The notes: generated by a model from the sequence alone, not told the origin. 64,000 bases of DNA from Seison nebaliae (GCA_023231475.1 JALJEE010002839.1:36284-100283), one strand, 5' to 3'. Positions 39,201 to 52,000 are shown, numbered from the stretch's first letter. A program made the numbers and translations.

Positions 39201-40717
39201 ATCCGTTTCTCTCATTCTAACTAATTAGATATCGTGATATATAAAAATATATAAGAAATAATAAGGGAGATATGATAAGAAAGCATGAAAACTAATAAGC
39301 TACTAAAGAAAAAAATATTTAAAAGAACTCAAAGGAAACTTCATCTTCTATATGGTAACGTGCATTCCATTAAAACGGCAAGCAAAATTCTAGTTTATGA
39401 GTTTTCTTTTCTTCCTTTCATTAGCGACTATCCATAAATCTTCACCCAATTCCTTATTTAGTCTCGTCTTAATTAAATGACTTAACGAAATGATGAAGAA
39501 GTTATCGATGATAGAAAAGCGAACGGAAACCATCAACAAACACCATAGGATTGTTTTGTAAAGAATATGTCAGAAAAAAAATTCGGTTGAGTTCATACTG
39601 AAAGAATATATGAAATAATAAACTAATAAAAATTATGGTTCTACTCAAAAAAAAAGAAACGGAAAGAAAGATGATGCTTTTATTGGAAATCTTCTTTTAT
39701 TCACTTACTTTTCCCCGGTTTTTTCGCTGTCTTATTTTTCTTATTATCCTTCTCATCTTGCACTATCCACGCCACACGAATTGGATAAAAGAGTTGTGAA
39801 AAATTATTTTATTTATCTTAATCTCTCTTAAATTTCTTTTTTATTTTTTTTTTCTCCTGAACATTCCCCCTTCCTTCTTATGACTTACGAAACCGAATGA
39901 TGACTAACCATCAAAATTAAGATTAATCGATGCATTCGATTCACCAAATTGATTAATGGCTGTGGCACGATATTGACCAGCATCACTTTGCTCCACATTC
40001 TTTATCGTCAATTTTTCAATGTAAACGTTATTCTCTAACGGTTTTGTTTCAGCAGTGATTCGACCTAAAAAATGTTTTTTTCTTCTTTTCTCACAATTCC
40101 CAAGAAAGAGTAACCTCCAATTTTCAGTTCCTTCTCATCCTTAAACCATTTTGTCTCGGCTTTCGGTTCGGCCATAACTTGACATTCGAAAATTAGAATC
40201 TTCCCTCCATCTTCTTGCTTAATACTCGGTTTCATGACATATGTTGGTGGTATACCTCCAGCACTAATTCAATCAATTTGAATTATCAACAATACAAATC
40301 GGCACTAACTTGTTTTGTGTGTCTGACGCTACAAAGAAGGGAAGTGAAGAAATAGATTAATAGATATGAATAGTTATCGAAATATGCAGATAAAGAAGAA
40401 ATGGGTTAACATGAAAAATTCAAGTTGATTGAAGCAGTTACTTCGCCCAATTTATTCTTCGCTTTCACTTTATACGTTCCAGCATCATCAGTTGTGACAT
40501 TGTTAATTTCTAATTTTGCTGCATATGTATTTGCGGCAGAACCGGGCGAAATATTACTGAATACGCGTGTACTTTCTTTTACGGGCATCTCTCCCAACAA
40601 CCAGTTGACGGTTGGTTTCGGTGCACCCAATATCTCACATTCTAAGATCAATTTATTTCCATTATCTTCCTGACGTAGACCGGGCTTCTTACTGAAGCTC
40701 GGTGCGATCGTTGACAT
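18237..40717 (-). CDS. unc-22/bt (twitchin/projectin): Twitchin/projectin (giant Ig-Fn3 muscle protein with kinase-like domain)
   Basis: This is a giant sarcomeric protein of the A-band/connecting-filament class. My long model has 24 phase-consistent exons and 4,856 aa: 40717-40411, 40328-40310, 40263-40115, 40064-39909, 39762-39709, 37992-37815, 37767-36840, 36795-36657, 36607-36557, 36505-36479, 36247-36218, 36057-36004, 35729-35670, 35459-35430, 35165-34821, 34689-34582, 34154-34126, 33560-33519, 32303-32109, 31030-30924, 30870-20358, 20298-20157, 19194-18493, 18442-18237. Domains in order: seven Ig with charged linkers; five more Ig starting at VAATFVKELEDK; a core of 15 Fn3 (DGGxPIxxYxVE) mixed with eight Ig; a basic linker; a kinase-like domain at about residues 3848-4104; then five Ig. 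That is about 25 Ig and 15 Fn3. Nematode twitchin (6,839 aa) and fly projectin have two to three times as many Fn3 domains. Confidence 0.95.
19439..19444 (-). terminator. Poly(A) signal AATAAA for the short twitchin form
   Basis: AATAAA on the minus strand lies about 100 nt downstream of the candidate short-form stop codon at 19543. Confidence 0.4.
19543..19655 (-). other. Candidate alternative terminal exon of twitchin (short isoform)
   Basis: A good acceptor (CTTTTTTAG) at 19656-19657 is followed by an open frame coding for APAKLVLDSSGEPPKSPSSP and then a tail ending NQQNLVTE and a stop (19545-19543). Joined to the exon ending at 20157 it is in phase, giving a 4,591-aa protein. The same upstream exon is also in phase with the exon starting at 19194, which leads to two more Ig domains. 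No donor that keeps frame is seen inside this exon, and a minus-strand AATAAA lies about 100 nt after the stop. It looks like a mutually alternative 3' end. Confidence 0.55.
21565..22335 (-). other. Twitchin kinase-like domain with degraded catalytic motifs
   Basis: The domain runs from YDYYDIFEELGKGPFG to ALDHPWF. The glycine loop (GKGPFG), the VAIK-type Lys (FAVKF) and a helix-C Glu (RNEIALM) are present. The catalytic loop reads HLDINPDAF where active relatives have HLDLKPENI: Asp is kept, but the Lys and the Mg-binding Asn are replaced by Asn and Ala. The DFG motif reads DFS. The APE motif (AEFAAPE) is intact. The following tail (IGRSSLFSWLKRLRMKEFSL) matches the position of the autoregulatory tail in twitchin kinases. 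Confidence 0.8.
31031..39762 (-). other. Twitchin linker region with microexon series and long introns
   Basis: The N-terminal linkers are encoded by a series of tiny exons: 54, 51, 27, 30, 54, 60, 30, 29 and 42 nt, interspersed with Ig exons and a 108-nt exon. With a 19-nt exon at 40310-40328 just upstream, all join in frame. The 108-nt exon encodes VDFRTMLRSSKKKK. Several encode basophilic phosphosite-like motifs: SSRRSST, RRESLR, RRDSK and RRNSL in exon 32303-32109, RSDST in 33560-33519, and HRDSL in 35459-35430. Others are Lys/Glu/Pro-rich. Introns here include 37993-39708 (1.7 kb), 31031-32108 (1.1 kb) and 32304-33518 (1.2 kb), in which I see no other gene. Confidence 0.7.
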
Positions 40718-41759
40718 TGTTTTAGAGATTAGAACAGGACGCTTACTAAATTCTTTTAATAATCGTAAGTTTCTTCTCTGGAAATTGATGTAAAAATATT
40801 TGAAGGTTGTAAAGCAATTTAGTTGTTTTCTTCAACACTCTGTTTCGGTTACAAAAGAATCTTTCGTGGTACAAATTAAGATGAGAAAGAAGAAAATTAG
40901 AAAATTCATTTTAAGTTTCAATCTTTTTCCAAATTTTCCATACGAAAATAAATAGATTATGGAACTAAAGAAGACTGGAAAGTTAATCATTCATAATATT
41001 TAACATACATTCTATTTATCTCCACCAGACACGGGCGATTCTAATATGAGGAATCATTCGTCCGTCTTCTTCATGGCTCATATAGATATCATACAGATCA
41101 TACTATATATGTATAGCATACATTGATCTAACGTTCAATGATGAACATGAAAATTTGAAATTTGTTTGTTTAATCTCGTTTTATTTTCCTTCAATTAAAT
41201 TTGATAATTCCATCAACTTCAATAAAAATGTTTTAAGCAACAATATTACTATAGTAATACGTATTAGTAGTATAAGTATCTATAATAATAGAATGAAAGG
41301 ATAAGGGAAATAAAATGAATACGGAGTGACACATTTGACTCTATCGGTTCTTCTTTTATTGAAGACGGAGAAGGACGTTGTCGATCTGCTTTAGTATAAA
41401 TAATCTGGTGTATGACATGTGCATCTGAAAGGCATCATCTTAATGCAAAGGAATGGGATTTGGAGAGATGAGAAAGAATGTAGTTATCCCCAAATAAATA
41501 AATTTCTGGTACTAGATTGGAAGTTGTGAGGAGAATTTATATAAAAGAGAATCAATGGAAATACGATCGGATTGAATGTGAATGAATTGAATAACTTTAA
41601 TTATTGATTGTGAATTAAATAAGAGTATGAGAATGAAAAGAATGATGGGAAAGAACGAAACATCAACTTTATATTCTTCCATTTGAAATTCTTCTTTCTG
41701 CCAATCTTTAATATAGAAAATATTGCAGCCACTCAGGAAAATTTTGAACGATGCACACC

Positions 41760-41807
<48 letters not shown>

Positions 41808-44279
41808 TTGTTGTTTAGTGTGGTGTGCATAGGTGGATTGTGTCGGATTAAATAAAATAATAATTATATAACTCATTTATTTCTTTTTTTCAACATATCC
41901 TATGATGATGATGTTGATGATGATTAGTTGATATGTTCACAATTATTGATTTATTTTTTATTTATTATTCATCTTCTTTTTATTCGATTTGTCCGTACCT
42001 AGATAATATGAAGATGGACGGTTGTTAATAATTACATATATATCACTACACCGACTCCTATCATCATCACCACCATTCAACATAGAATGGAAAAGAAAAG
42101 AATTTATTTAATGAAATCCTAATTGAACAGTGCATAATATTATACGGAAAAAGAGCGGTATGACGTTAAGAAAACGAAATGGGCATTGACGAAAAACGTT
42201 AACGTTTTGGAAAGTAATAGAAGCTAGTGCAGATGGGGGAAGAAACGATATGCTATCCTCCACCAGTCTCATTCGCCAGTTAATCGTTCGCCCTCGTAGA
42301 GAGAACCATCCCGCCTACATGAAATGTGGAGATGGTCGAAAGAGATGGTGATTAGACGATGAGAAAAAGAGAATTTCCCACATTCCAATTCGAAATAAGT
42401 CGAAACTAAATAAAACAGGAAAAAAATGGAATTCTTTTATTGAATAATGCAAAAAAAGAAAAACTCTCATATAGTCATCATTCGGAGAAAAATATGAGGA
42501 ACGTTAATACTCCATCCCAATATACAAATTCTTTTTCCTTTTCGTTGTATTCTTACGCATCTTTCGCTTTCCGACGCTCTTATTGAACGGTTGTGTAAGA
42601 AAGATTTTTTGTTTTTTCAAATGCATCAAATGAATAGAGACGATTCCATTGAACTTTTAAAGAAATAGCAATCCGCTTAGCATTTCCCTACATTCCACAC
42701 TCTTTACCAAGATTTGGCTGAAGAATAGAAATCAATCCGTTGACGAATTTAACGAGGAAACCAAAGTTCTTCCTATTCATATTCCTTCAATTCTCCATAT
42801 TGATAATTTCCTTTGGTTCTTCTCAAAAATTAATTATCAAATAATTCCTCTATATTATTCTATATGGATAATATCTTTTAATTAAAAACAACAATAATTT
42901 CATCATCATCATTTGTACGACGAAGATATGGATAATTAATTTAAAGTGTATAAAAATTATCAGAACTATACTAATCATTAACCAGACGATGTATATATGG
43001 CAATGTTCATGAGAGGAAATAGTTGAAGGATCAGCTTTCTGTCTTTTGCTCATCTCACAACAAGTTAAACAATCCAATTCCACACCTTATCTCCCATTAT
43101 TATTTTAGTTAGTTTGAACTCGTTCCTTCTCATCATTCTCCAAAACATTTAACTTACATCATCACTTTTTATATATACCTCATTCGTCAATCTTCTTCAA
43201 GTCTTATGTAATGGCAATGGGAATCCATTTCTTTCTCTCATATACCACGAACTAATATTATGCAAACTCAAATAATATTATTCTTCTTCTACACCTCTCA
43301 TAACATTTCATATTTTACATATTAATTTCATTAACCATTTCCATCATAAGTTGATGTTTTACGGAGAAATTTATGAACTAATTATAAGCAGATTTAATTG
43401 AATTTTTATAATTACCAATGATAGGTCTATAAAGAACAATAATATAATTATGAATTATAATTCAACTATTAGATATGTTAGAATTCATTTAATGGAACAA
43501 AGGGTATAAAACTGTTTAAAAAATTCAAACAAAATTTTCAAAATATTGCCAAAGAATAAAACACTTTTAAAATTATATAACATTTATTGAAAACATTCTA
43601 CTTATTAATGAAATGTTAATGTTCGTTACACCAATTATTCCACCAACTTTTTCATATCCACTTATCGGATATTAATGACTTATAATATATTCTTCAGGAG
43701 ATAGGATCAAACCAAATTAATCCAAGAGATATTGTGAGATAGTTTACTCAATTTAACAAACGACAATTATAATTTTCTCGTTTTGTTCCAAAGTTGATAC
43801 AATCAACATTAAATTCTTATATTGTAATAACAATATTTCACACCTAAGAACAACTGCTCCCAACTGATATTATAAAGAGAACTTGACTAACTGAAATCAT
43901 ATTTTCGGTTTTCCATATTTTTAAAAACTACATAAATATAAATAGTTATTTAAGATGAAAACAATTGAACTTAAAATTTTTGAAACTTCAGTTAAAACTT
44001 TAATGTTAAATTTTAAAAGATAAAACATTTACTAATAACATTAATGATTTCACATTCTCTCCATCTGTTCAACGAAGATCGAATGAAGTTTGAATATGGA
44101 AATTGAAGTTTTGTTGATTTTAAGATTAAATTTGAAAAAGAAGGACTTGGAAAAGTAGAAAGGAAATTTTGTGAGAGAATTGGAAGAAAAGAAACTTTCA
44201 AAATTTCAGCTTGACAATTAGTTGTTGGAAGAGGAAGAATTATTAAAGATAAATTTTTGGACAATCTCAATTCTTGACG
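40718..44279. other. Large intergenic region upstream of twitchin
   Basis: This 3.6-kb stretch separates the divergent twitchin and NDUFA11-like genes. It should hold muscle promoter/enhancer DNA for twitchin on its left side. I see no coding gene, tRNA or transposon. It contains a compound AT/GT microsatellite. I could not point to an exact MEF2 consensus, so no regulatory site is claimed. The untranslated first exon of twitchin may lie here. Confidence 0.45.
41761..41804. repeat. Compound (AT)n(GT)n microsatellite
   Basis: About 9 AT units run directly into about 13 GT units. This alternating purine-pyrimidine tract lies about 1 kb upstream of the twitchin start codon. It is likely to be length-polymorphic. 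Confidence 0.9.
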
Positions 44280-45035
44280 ATGGATAAGATAGGGGAATCC
44301 GTTTACAATTTTTTCATGTATGACTTACAGACAATTCGATATTATTGTTTGCGTCGTTGGGTCCTCAATGACATCCCGGAAAAGTTCTACGATTTCGTCT
44401 CGTTCAAACATAAGAAAGACGAAGAATTCACCGTAAGGCGAATGATGGTTGAGAGTGGGAAAGGTGTTCTTTTAGGCTCATCGGGATTCGGAATGATTTA
44501 CACACTTCACCGTTATCAATTGAAATGGAAAATGCATCCTGCCGCAATGAAAGCTGTCAAATTTGGATTCTTACCAGGAAGTTCTTCCTTTCTTCCAACA
44601 ACATTTTTCTTACTAATAATTTAGTTGTGTTCGGAGTTTCATATGGTCTTCTCGTTCCTGTAGTAGACAAGATTCGTTCACATCCCAATGATGAATTGAC
44701 ACATGCCATTTCGTCAGGTGCAGCTGCTTATCTCGCTTCTTATCCAAGTTGGAAGAATTGAAATTCATTCCCTTAAATTCTATTTTTATAATTTCCATTC
44801 AGTAAAGAAGTATCGAGTGAATAAAGGAATAATTATCGCTGGAACGGTTGGAATAATATTTGGAGTTAAACGATATTTTGAATTAGAGAAAAGATTAAAA
44901 TTACTTCGTCCTACGATTGGAATGCATCAATTCGGAATGAACAATTCGAAAAGTTATCGTTGCAATTTACCGGAATTGGAAGTGGAGAAAACTGATATTC
45001 CCTCATCAATTATTGATGTTATTGCATCGAAATGA
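44280..45035 (+). CDS. NDUFA11-like (B14.7) complex I subunit, Tim17/22/23 family
   Basis: There are three exons: 44280-44580, 44625-44747 and 44803-45035 (introns of 44 and 55 nt). All phases agree and the product is 218 aa. Glycine-rich hydrophobic segments typical of the Tim17/22/23 fold appear (GKGVLLGSSGFGMIYTL, FGFLPGIVFGVSYGLLVP, SSGAAAYLA, KGIIIAGTVGIIFGV). The segment IRSHPNDELTHAISSGAAA parallels the VREKPDDPLN..LGGCAGG part of NDUFA11, an accessory subunit in the membrane arm of mitochondrial complex I. The protein is longer than usual (about 140-180 aa) owing to extra N- and C-terminal sequence, so a related Tim17-family protein is possible. The start is the first in-frame ATG; the TTG six bases upstream is not used. 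Confidence 0.6.
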
Positions 45036-45195
45036 ATTAATGAAATTAAAACAATTAAAAGAAATTTAAATTTCTTCTCAACTTTTTTTTTAGTAATTTC
45101 TATTTAAGTTTAGTAGATCGAATAGTTTGAGAGGATTTAATGATGTTCGTATATAGATATGTTACTTTTTACATGTCCATTAGAAAAGAAAAAAA

Positions 45196-45201
45196 AATAA
45201 A
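45196..45201 (+). terminator. Poly(A) signal AATAAA of the NDUFA11-like gene
   Basis: AATAAA lies 160 nt after the stop codon, inside an A-rich stretch, within the 385-bp gap to the convergent Rabex-5 gene. A second copy lies at 45248-45253. Confidence 0.4.
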
Positions 45202-45420
45202 TAGAATTGTTAAATTGTTTCTCATATTATTGGTCTTCGCGATTTGAAATAAATTCTTCTGGTTTTTTTTTTTTTGATCGATCGAAATTGTTTTTCACGA
45301 AATTTTCTGTTTCAAATTTGAAAAATAATTAAAATATTTTGTATGGAATCAGTCTGGTGGAGAATATTAAAAAAAGTGAATAATTCTCTATGGAAAAATC
45401 ATTCTTCATTTGGAGACGGA

Positions 45421-47527
45421 TTACTGATGTAGAGCCGTTAAATTTTCGTTGGGTAAACGTCGACCATGTTTGGGAGTAATTGTCGGAGTGGATGTAATGG
45501 AGGAGGATGGAATTATAGGTAACTCAGATGATGATTCTCGCGACGGAATTATTTGATTATTGTTATTATTCTCATTCATCTGATTGTCCATCATATTCGT
45601 TTTATCTTCATTATCCAAATGTTCTTCATTCGGTAATGGCAATTGGAGATGATTAAAACGATTCTCCACATTCTCATGAGTATCTTTTATTTCGCATGTT
45701 AAATCTTTCATTTCTGTATCTAATTTATCGATTAATGATGTCAATTGATCACGACGTAATCGGAGATCATTCAATAATCGTTGACATTGATGATGTTTTT
45801 TGGTGGATGGCATTTGACGATAATTGACACTAGCATATTCTCGAATTCCAATATCGGAAATTTCCGAATCGAGATTCTTCGTATTCTTCAACAACATTTT
45901 CGCATTCAAATTGAAGATGTAATGTTTAGCAGCAAGAATATTGGTGAAGAAATATCCTTCCTGACCCGTACTCAGATCTTGTTGGAGGAAACGTTGAATA
46001 AATTCCAAATTTGAATGGAACATTAACGGATTCGCTTTCACCATCACATAAATAATAACAGGAACAAATTCGTCGGCCGATACTCCCACTTCATTTATTG
46101 ACAATTTCAACGTTTCCATCACATAATCCACACTATCGATAATACATTTCAATTTATATTTTGGTGTTCGTTCCGCATCCAGGAACGTTATAGCAGAAAT
46201 GGCTTGTTCAATCAGAAAATTAATTTTATTCACTTTCAAATCGATTTTCGCATTTAACGATTGTGGAGTGAGCCAATGCATTGATCTCATCTTTTCCTGC
46301 AAATACAAATCAGTATCTTCATCTTCTTTTGTTTGAATGAAGAATCGATTATACATCTCATACATGATCCATTGTTCGATATTTTCTAAAAATTCTTCTT
46401 CCTCTTCTTCTTTCTTATCTAAAAAAAGTGACAATATATTCAATTTTTATAATATAAATATAATTTATTTAGAACGTTTTGGTAGGATGTCTGTTGTTTC
46501 CAATCGTTTCACTAAAGTCTCCCTCAAACTTTTCAACAATTCCACTTTCGTCTTATAATCGTTTTGTTCGATTAAAAATAATTTCTTTTGGAACGATTGT
46601 AATGTCAATTGGAGCCATTCGCGATGATTCTTCTTCAACTTCTTCAACAAACAAAAAATTTCAATTGAACATTTTATGAAAGTTGGAAAGTAAACTTGCA
46701 AATACGTTCGAAATATTTCATTATGATCCTCCTCCAACGACGGTTTCACCACCAGAAATTCATTGGGTAAAATCTCGTTTTTTGTCGGAGTGGTGGTCGT
46801 TTTAGTGGTGGTGGTAGTGGTGGTATTATTATCGTCTCGTTTCGATCCATATTCTATAGAATACTTTCGATTAGAATTATAAATGGAAAATTTCTCTTTC
46901 AAATGCAATATAGAGCAATCAATCGATTAATCAAAAAATTCATTCAAATTGGAAGTGAAAAGAAAATGTTGTTCCTTCAAATTTTTCTTAATCATTCTTT
47001 TGGAGAAATCATTCCATCATTTCCTTTAGAAATTTCATAAATAAAATCTTTTTTTGAAAATTATAGGAAAAGATGATGATTATAAGAGAATATAAGAGGA
47101 GAAGATGGAGAAATATGTGTTTCTAAAAGAAAAGATGTTCTCGAGAAAAAAAATAAGAAGGAATTGGGAAGAAAAACAAACTAGTGAATTGTTTGAAAGA
47201 GGAATTGAGAAATTTGAAAGATAATGCAGCAGCCGATGATGCGACAGATGATCGAAATGATGGAAGATGTACCGATTTCGATATATCAGATGAATTGGAT
47301 GAAGTTGAATTGGAATCGGAAGATGTGGATGATGTTAATGACGACGTCATCGAATCATATGACGACATCGATTGACAATTAATCTCAAGTTTCTTCTGTT
47401 TTTCCTTTTTTGTTTCTTCAGGTTGTTGAAGTAATTTGAAACAAATGGAACAATATCCATCCCATGCAACATTTCCATAAAACGAGCAATCGTTCGACAA
47501 ACATTTGTTAACAGTCGAGGAACTCAT
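45421..47527 (-). CDS. Rabex-5: Rabex-5 (RABGEF1): A20-type zinc finger, VPS9 Rab5 exchange factor
   Basis: Rabex-5 activates Rab5 on early endosomes and binds ubiquitin. Exons are 47527-47182, 46895-46476 and 46418-45421, giving 587 aa with consistent phase. An A20 zinc finger sits at the N-terminus (CLSNDC, FYGNVAWDGYCSICFKLL). A Ser-rich linker follows, then a helical bundle region. The VPS9 domain follows (RSMHWLTPQSLNA, SADEFVPVIIYVMVKANP, GQEGYFFTNILAAKH). The catalytic Asp of SADEF and the Tyr of EGYFF are both present. A coiled coil (LRLRRDQLTSLIDKLDTEMK) and a polar tail end the protein. A further in-frame ATG lies 39 nt upstream (47566); I chose 47527 (MSSSTVNKC) because it sits just before the finger, as in relatives. 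A long poly-Thr tract lies in exon 2. Confidence 0.93.
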
Positions 47528-49019
47528 TCTCTCCTCGAACTTCTTTTTACAGGAAGAGAATATCAAAATTCCAGATAGGAAAAAAAGGAAAAAATGAAAT
47601 TTTCAATTGAAAATAGATGGAAATTATGAAATAGAAATAGTTCGTTCTTCAATTTTCTGACGAATTCATTTGTTTTTTTTTACTTTGATGATTTGATGGA
47701 GGAAATCGAAATTTAAATGAATTGGAACGGAATGGAAAATCTCTAAATCGAATAAACATTTTCAAAATAAGAAAATTCATTTTTAAATGAATTTTTCTAT
47801 AAACAAAATATTCATTTCTTTGACGTAAGATAAAGGAGGTAAGTGAAGGGAGAATATAAATTCGCTTCTTCTATTCTCCTTTTATGGAGAAGACATTCAT
47901 TTAATGGAATTAGTTCAACTCCTCTCTCCTTCTAATATGTATCCATGAAGAATAGGACAAGAATAGGTCACAAACCAATTTATAAGGAATTAATCGTATT
48001 CAATTCCTGTTGTTATATTTCTTCCCATATCGATGATATGGCTTTGAATTATGTCAATTTATTTTGTCTTTCACATTTATTATTTTGCTTCTTCACTTCT
48101 ATATTTCACTTCTCTTATTCCTCTTCTCTTCTTCGTCAATTCTCTTCTTTCAAATTAATGGCTATATCGTTCCATTTATCATCTTTTTCTCAAACTCTCA
48201 ACTCCATCATACCAAATAACATAATTACACTAAAAATTAAATAAATAAAAAAAAAAAAGAATAATCCGATTCCTTTCACATCCATCTCGACTACGTCACA
48301 TGTTTTCCCCGCAATTTCTTTAATAAATTTTATGGTTTTCTTTCTTGTTTTTTCCATTTTCTACCAATTAAATATCATACGAAGGAAATGACTTGTTGAT
48401 TTGATGAAATTATTATTAATAATCTTTTTATTGAATTTTAATAATTTGAAAACTATTTTTCCTTCCTCCCCATCGACTATTATCATATCGAATTATTGGA
48501 ATTATCCATTAGAAATTTGAAAAATAAACAGAAATTTCTTCTATTTAAAATTCGTAAAAAGAGAATTTCTTAATTGAACATAAAATAATTTGATTGAAAT
48601 TTACCAACGAACGGTATAAGACGTCAATAATAGGAAATAAATTACAAGAGAAGAAATAATGTTAGATGGAATGGAAAGAAGAGATATAATTTGTCATCAA
48701 ATAAAAATTCTGATTTATTATTGTGAGATCATTGATTAATCATTAATATAATGATTATGGTGAAGTTGTAATGTATAGTTTGTAAGAAAAGAAGTGAATA
48801 ACTGATGGTTGATAAGAACTTTGTGAAAAAGTCTCATCAATACTTTCTTTTAAAATCAATACTAGTATTATATATATATATATAGAAAACTTTGTAGAAT
48901 ATGAATCATAAGAATATATGTCTGTAAAAAGTGTCATCAATTAAGTAAGAAATGAGTGAAAGTTTTCGATTGAGAATTTGGAGAAAAATATCGTTTATTA
49001 ATTTACTGTGAAGAGAAGT
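47528..49019. other. Divergent intergenic region between Rabex-5 and ABCA
   Basis: The two flanking genes point away from each other, so both promoters should lie here. The sequence is A+T-rich. A 99-codon hydrophobic open frame at 47945-48244 (plus) is Ser/Phe/Leu-rich and low-complexity, with no family resemblance, and is not called. A short (AT)n tract lies near 48873-48885. Confidence 0.4.
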
Positions 49020-52000
49020 ATGAATACTTATGGGTTATTGTTATGGAAGAATTGGTTGTTTGCCAAACGACATCCATTCTTAACCATCTGCCAACTCATT
49101 CTGCCGTTAATCTTACCCATCTTCATTCTCTATGTTGCTCGTACCATCTTTGAAGTGGAGGATATTGAAGCAACCCACTTTTCTACTTTTTCATCGACCC
49201 CTAAAGTTGTTCGCACTACCGCCCTTGCTTTCGTCCCATCGACTGATCGAACTGTGATAGAAATAATGAAAATTGCTGAAAAGAATTTGAATTTTCCCCG
49301 TTTGACTGGTTTCAAAACGGAGAAGGATTTAGAAGAATTCTTCCTCGTCAGTAACATCAGTCAACAGTATTATGGAGCAGTCGTCTTCGACAACGAGTGG
49401 AAGAAGACGAATGATAAATTTAAAATTCATTACAAAATTCGATTACCTGCATCTCGATCAAATATTCAAAATTATTGGCAAAGTGAAAGAATTACTGAAT
49501 TTGAAGTGACTCAAGGTCCGCGCAATCCGGGCAGTCCGAGTGGGGGATCGCCTGATTATTTTAAAAGTAATTTCATTCCAATTCAAATGATTATCGATCA
49601 TTCGATTTTGGAGTTTATAGAACTTCATCCACCTCCTATTAATATAAAAGTTAATCGATTCGAATATCCTAATTATCGGTCTGATTATCTACCAACACTT
49701 CTCCTTTATCAACTACCAATGATATTAGTTATCTCTTATGTGTTTGTTGTGAGTATAGCAACGAAAGAGATTTGTTATGAGAAACAAAGAGGTTTACGTG
49801 AAATGTTGAGATTATACGGCGTCACTACTAAAATTCAATGGGCCGCTTATTTCGTGAAGATATTCATCATTTTATTTTTCTGCTCATTAATCATAACAAT
49901 ATTCTTTATGGTTTATTATTATTCTTCTTTTAAAATAAATTCTTTATAATTGCATGGAAGCAAACGGAAACGGTAGGAATGGGAAGTACCATCTTTCCCA
50001 ATACAAGTCCAATAATATTCTTCTTCTATCTCTTACTTTATTCAATTTCATCCATAATCTACGTCTTCCTAATGGGAAGTATTTTCTCAAAAGGTTCACT
50101 TATTTCTCCATTCTCAATTTCTTCTTTCAAATTAATCATCATCAGCAAATACGGCAGCTATCGGTTCAGGTGTCGTTTGGTTCGTTACTTATGTTCCAAT
50201 CAATTTCATCAATACCAATTACGAGAGTATCCCAAAATGGGTTAAATTTTTTCTCTCATTCATTCCCAATATGGCGATGGGATTTGGTGCTCGCATTTTA
50301 TGTCTATCAGAAGCGAATGGTTTTTTTTCATTTATTTAATCATTTTCATATCACAATTCAGATGTGGGAATTCAATGGAGTACACTCAACATTGGTGCAA
50401 CATTCACTGACGATTATTCATTCTCATTATGTCTCTTGATGTTAACAGTCGATTGTATCATTTTATTGATTCTCTCACTTTACATCGATGCGATTAATCC
50501 GGGTGAATTTGGTGTACCTCAAAAATGGAATTTCCCATTAACAGTTCATTATTATTATTAATTATTCTCAAAAATCTTTTCATTCTCCCATTTCTTCTTA
50601 TATTTCCTACCTAAAGTATATCGGGGATAAAATTCGAAGATTTCGAGAAAAACGGAAATTTCAATCGAAATTTACTTTGATGGATTCTCTCAATATTGAG
50701 ATTTCTGGTTTGGCTGTTCATAATCCGATGTTGACACCGGCAAACAAACGAGTTGTCATCGAACAATTTCAAAATAAGAAACAACCAGCCATTGAAATTT
50801 CAAATATTTCAAAAGTTTCATTTTCCAATAATTCAATGACAATTCACTTAATTTGTCAGATATTCAAGAGTAACGACTCGAATAAAAAAGAATTCGTTGC
50901 CGTCAATAATTTCTCCCTACAAATTTTTAGTGGAGAGATCACCGCATTACTAGGACATAATGGTGCGGGTAAAAGTACATTAATCAACATTCTTACTGGA
51001 ATGTCAACACCGTCGAAAGGAACAGCCACATATTTCGGTACATACGATTTGTATGAAAATATGAATTCGATCAGAAAATACTTAGGATATTGTCCACAAA
51101 AGAATATACTATTCGATTATATGACGGTAGAAGATCATTTAAAATTTTTTGCAAAAGTTCCATTTCTTTTATATCTGATGAATTTTATGAGAAGAATTAG
51201 TTGAAAGGAAGTGAACATGAAACCGATATCCACAAATTACTTGAACGTTTACAATTGAATGATAAACGTGGAAATTTCCCTCGACAATTATCAGGTGGTC
51301 AGAAAAGAAAGTTATGTATTGGAATCGCTATGACTGGTTATTCGAAAATCATAATTCTTGACGAACCAACTAGTGGAGTTGACAGTACTGCTCGGAAACA
51401 AATTTGGCAAATATTGAGACAAAGAAATGAAGGTTCTTATTATATTATGGAAATTATTCGTTTCCGTTTTACATGATATTATTTCTTTGTTCGATTATTT
51501 CAGTAAATTTTAAAATGTTGATGAATTATTGAATAGGATATTGAACTTTATATGTATGATCATATATTTTTTTTATTAGATGTCACGTTAATTTTAACAA
51601 CTCATTTTATGGATGAAGCGGACGCATTAGGCAATAAAATAGCCATAATGGCTAATGGATCATTGAAATGTTTTGGCACGTCGATCTTCCTCAAATCTTT
51701 CTATGGAATTGGATATCATTTGACTATCAATTCAAACAAACTTCTCTGCAATGGGCAAATGTCGAATGGGAATATGGAGGCAAATAACATCCTCGCGTGG
51801 ATACAAAGTAAAGAGGGTGGCATGTTTCCAACGGCGAAACTTGAAACGGTTTTCGGTCAGAAATTCGACTACTTATTACCGAAAGAAGATGCACATGAAT
51901 ATATTGCTGATTTATTGGAGAGAGTGGAGAATAATAGAAATTTATTAAGTCTGTAAAATTTAAAATATTTTTCTTTTAACTACAACCATTTCTAGGTGTC

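Noticed and set aside
47945-48244. 99-codon plus-strand frame in the Rabex-5/ABCA spacer
   Set aside because: It is Phe/Ser/Leu-rich with no recognisable domain and lies where promoters and leaders are expected.
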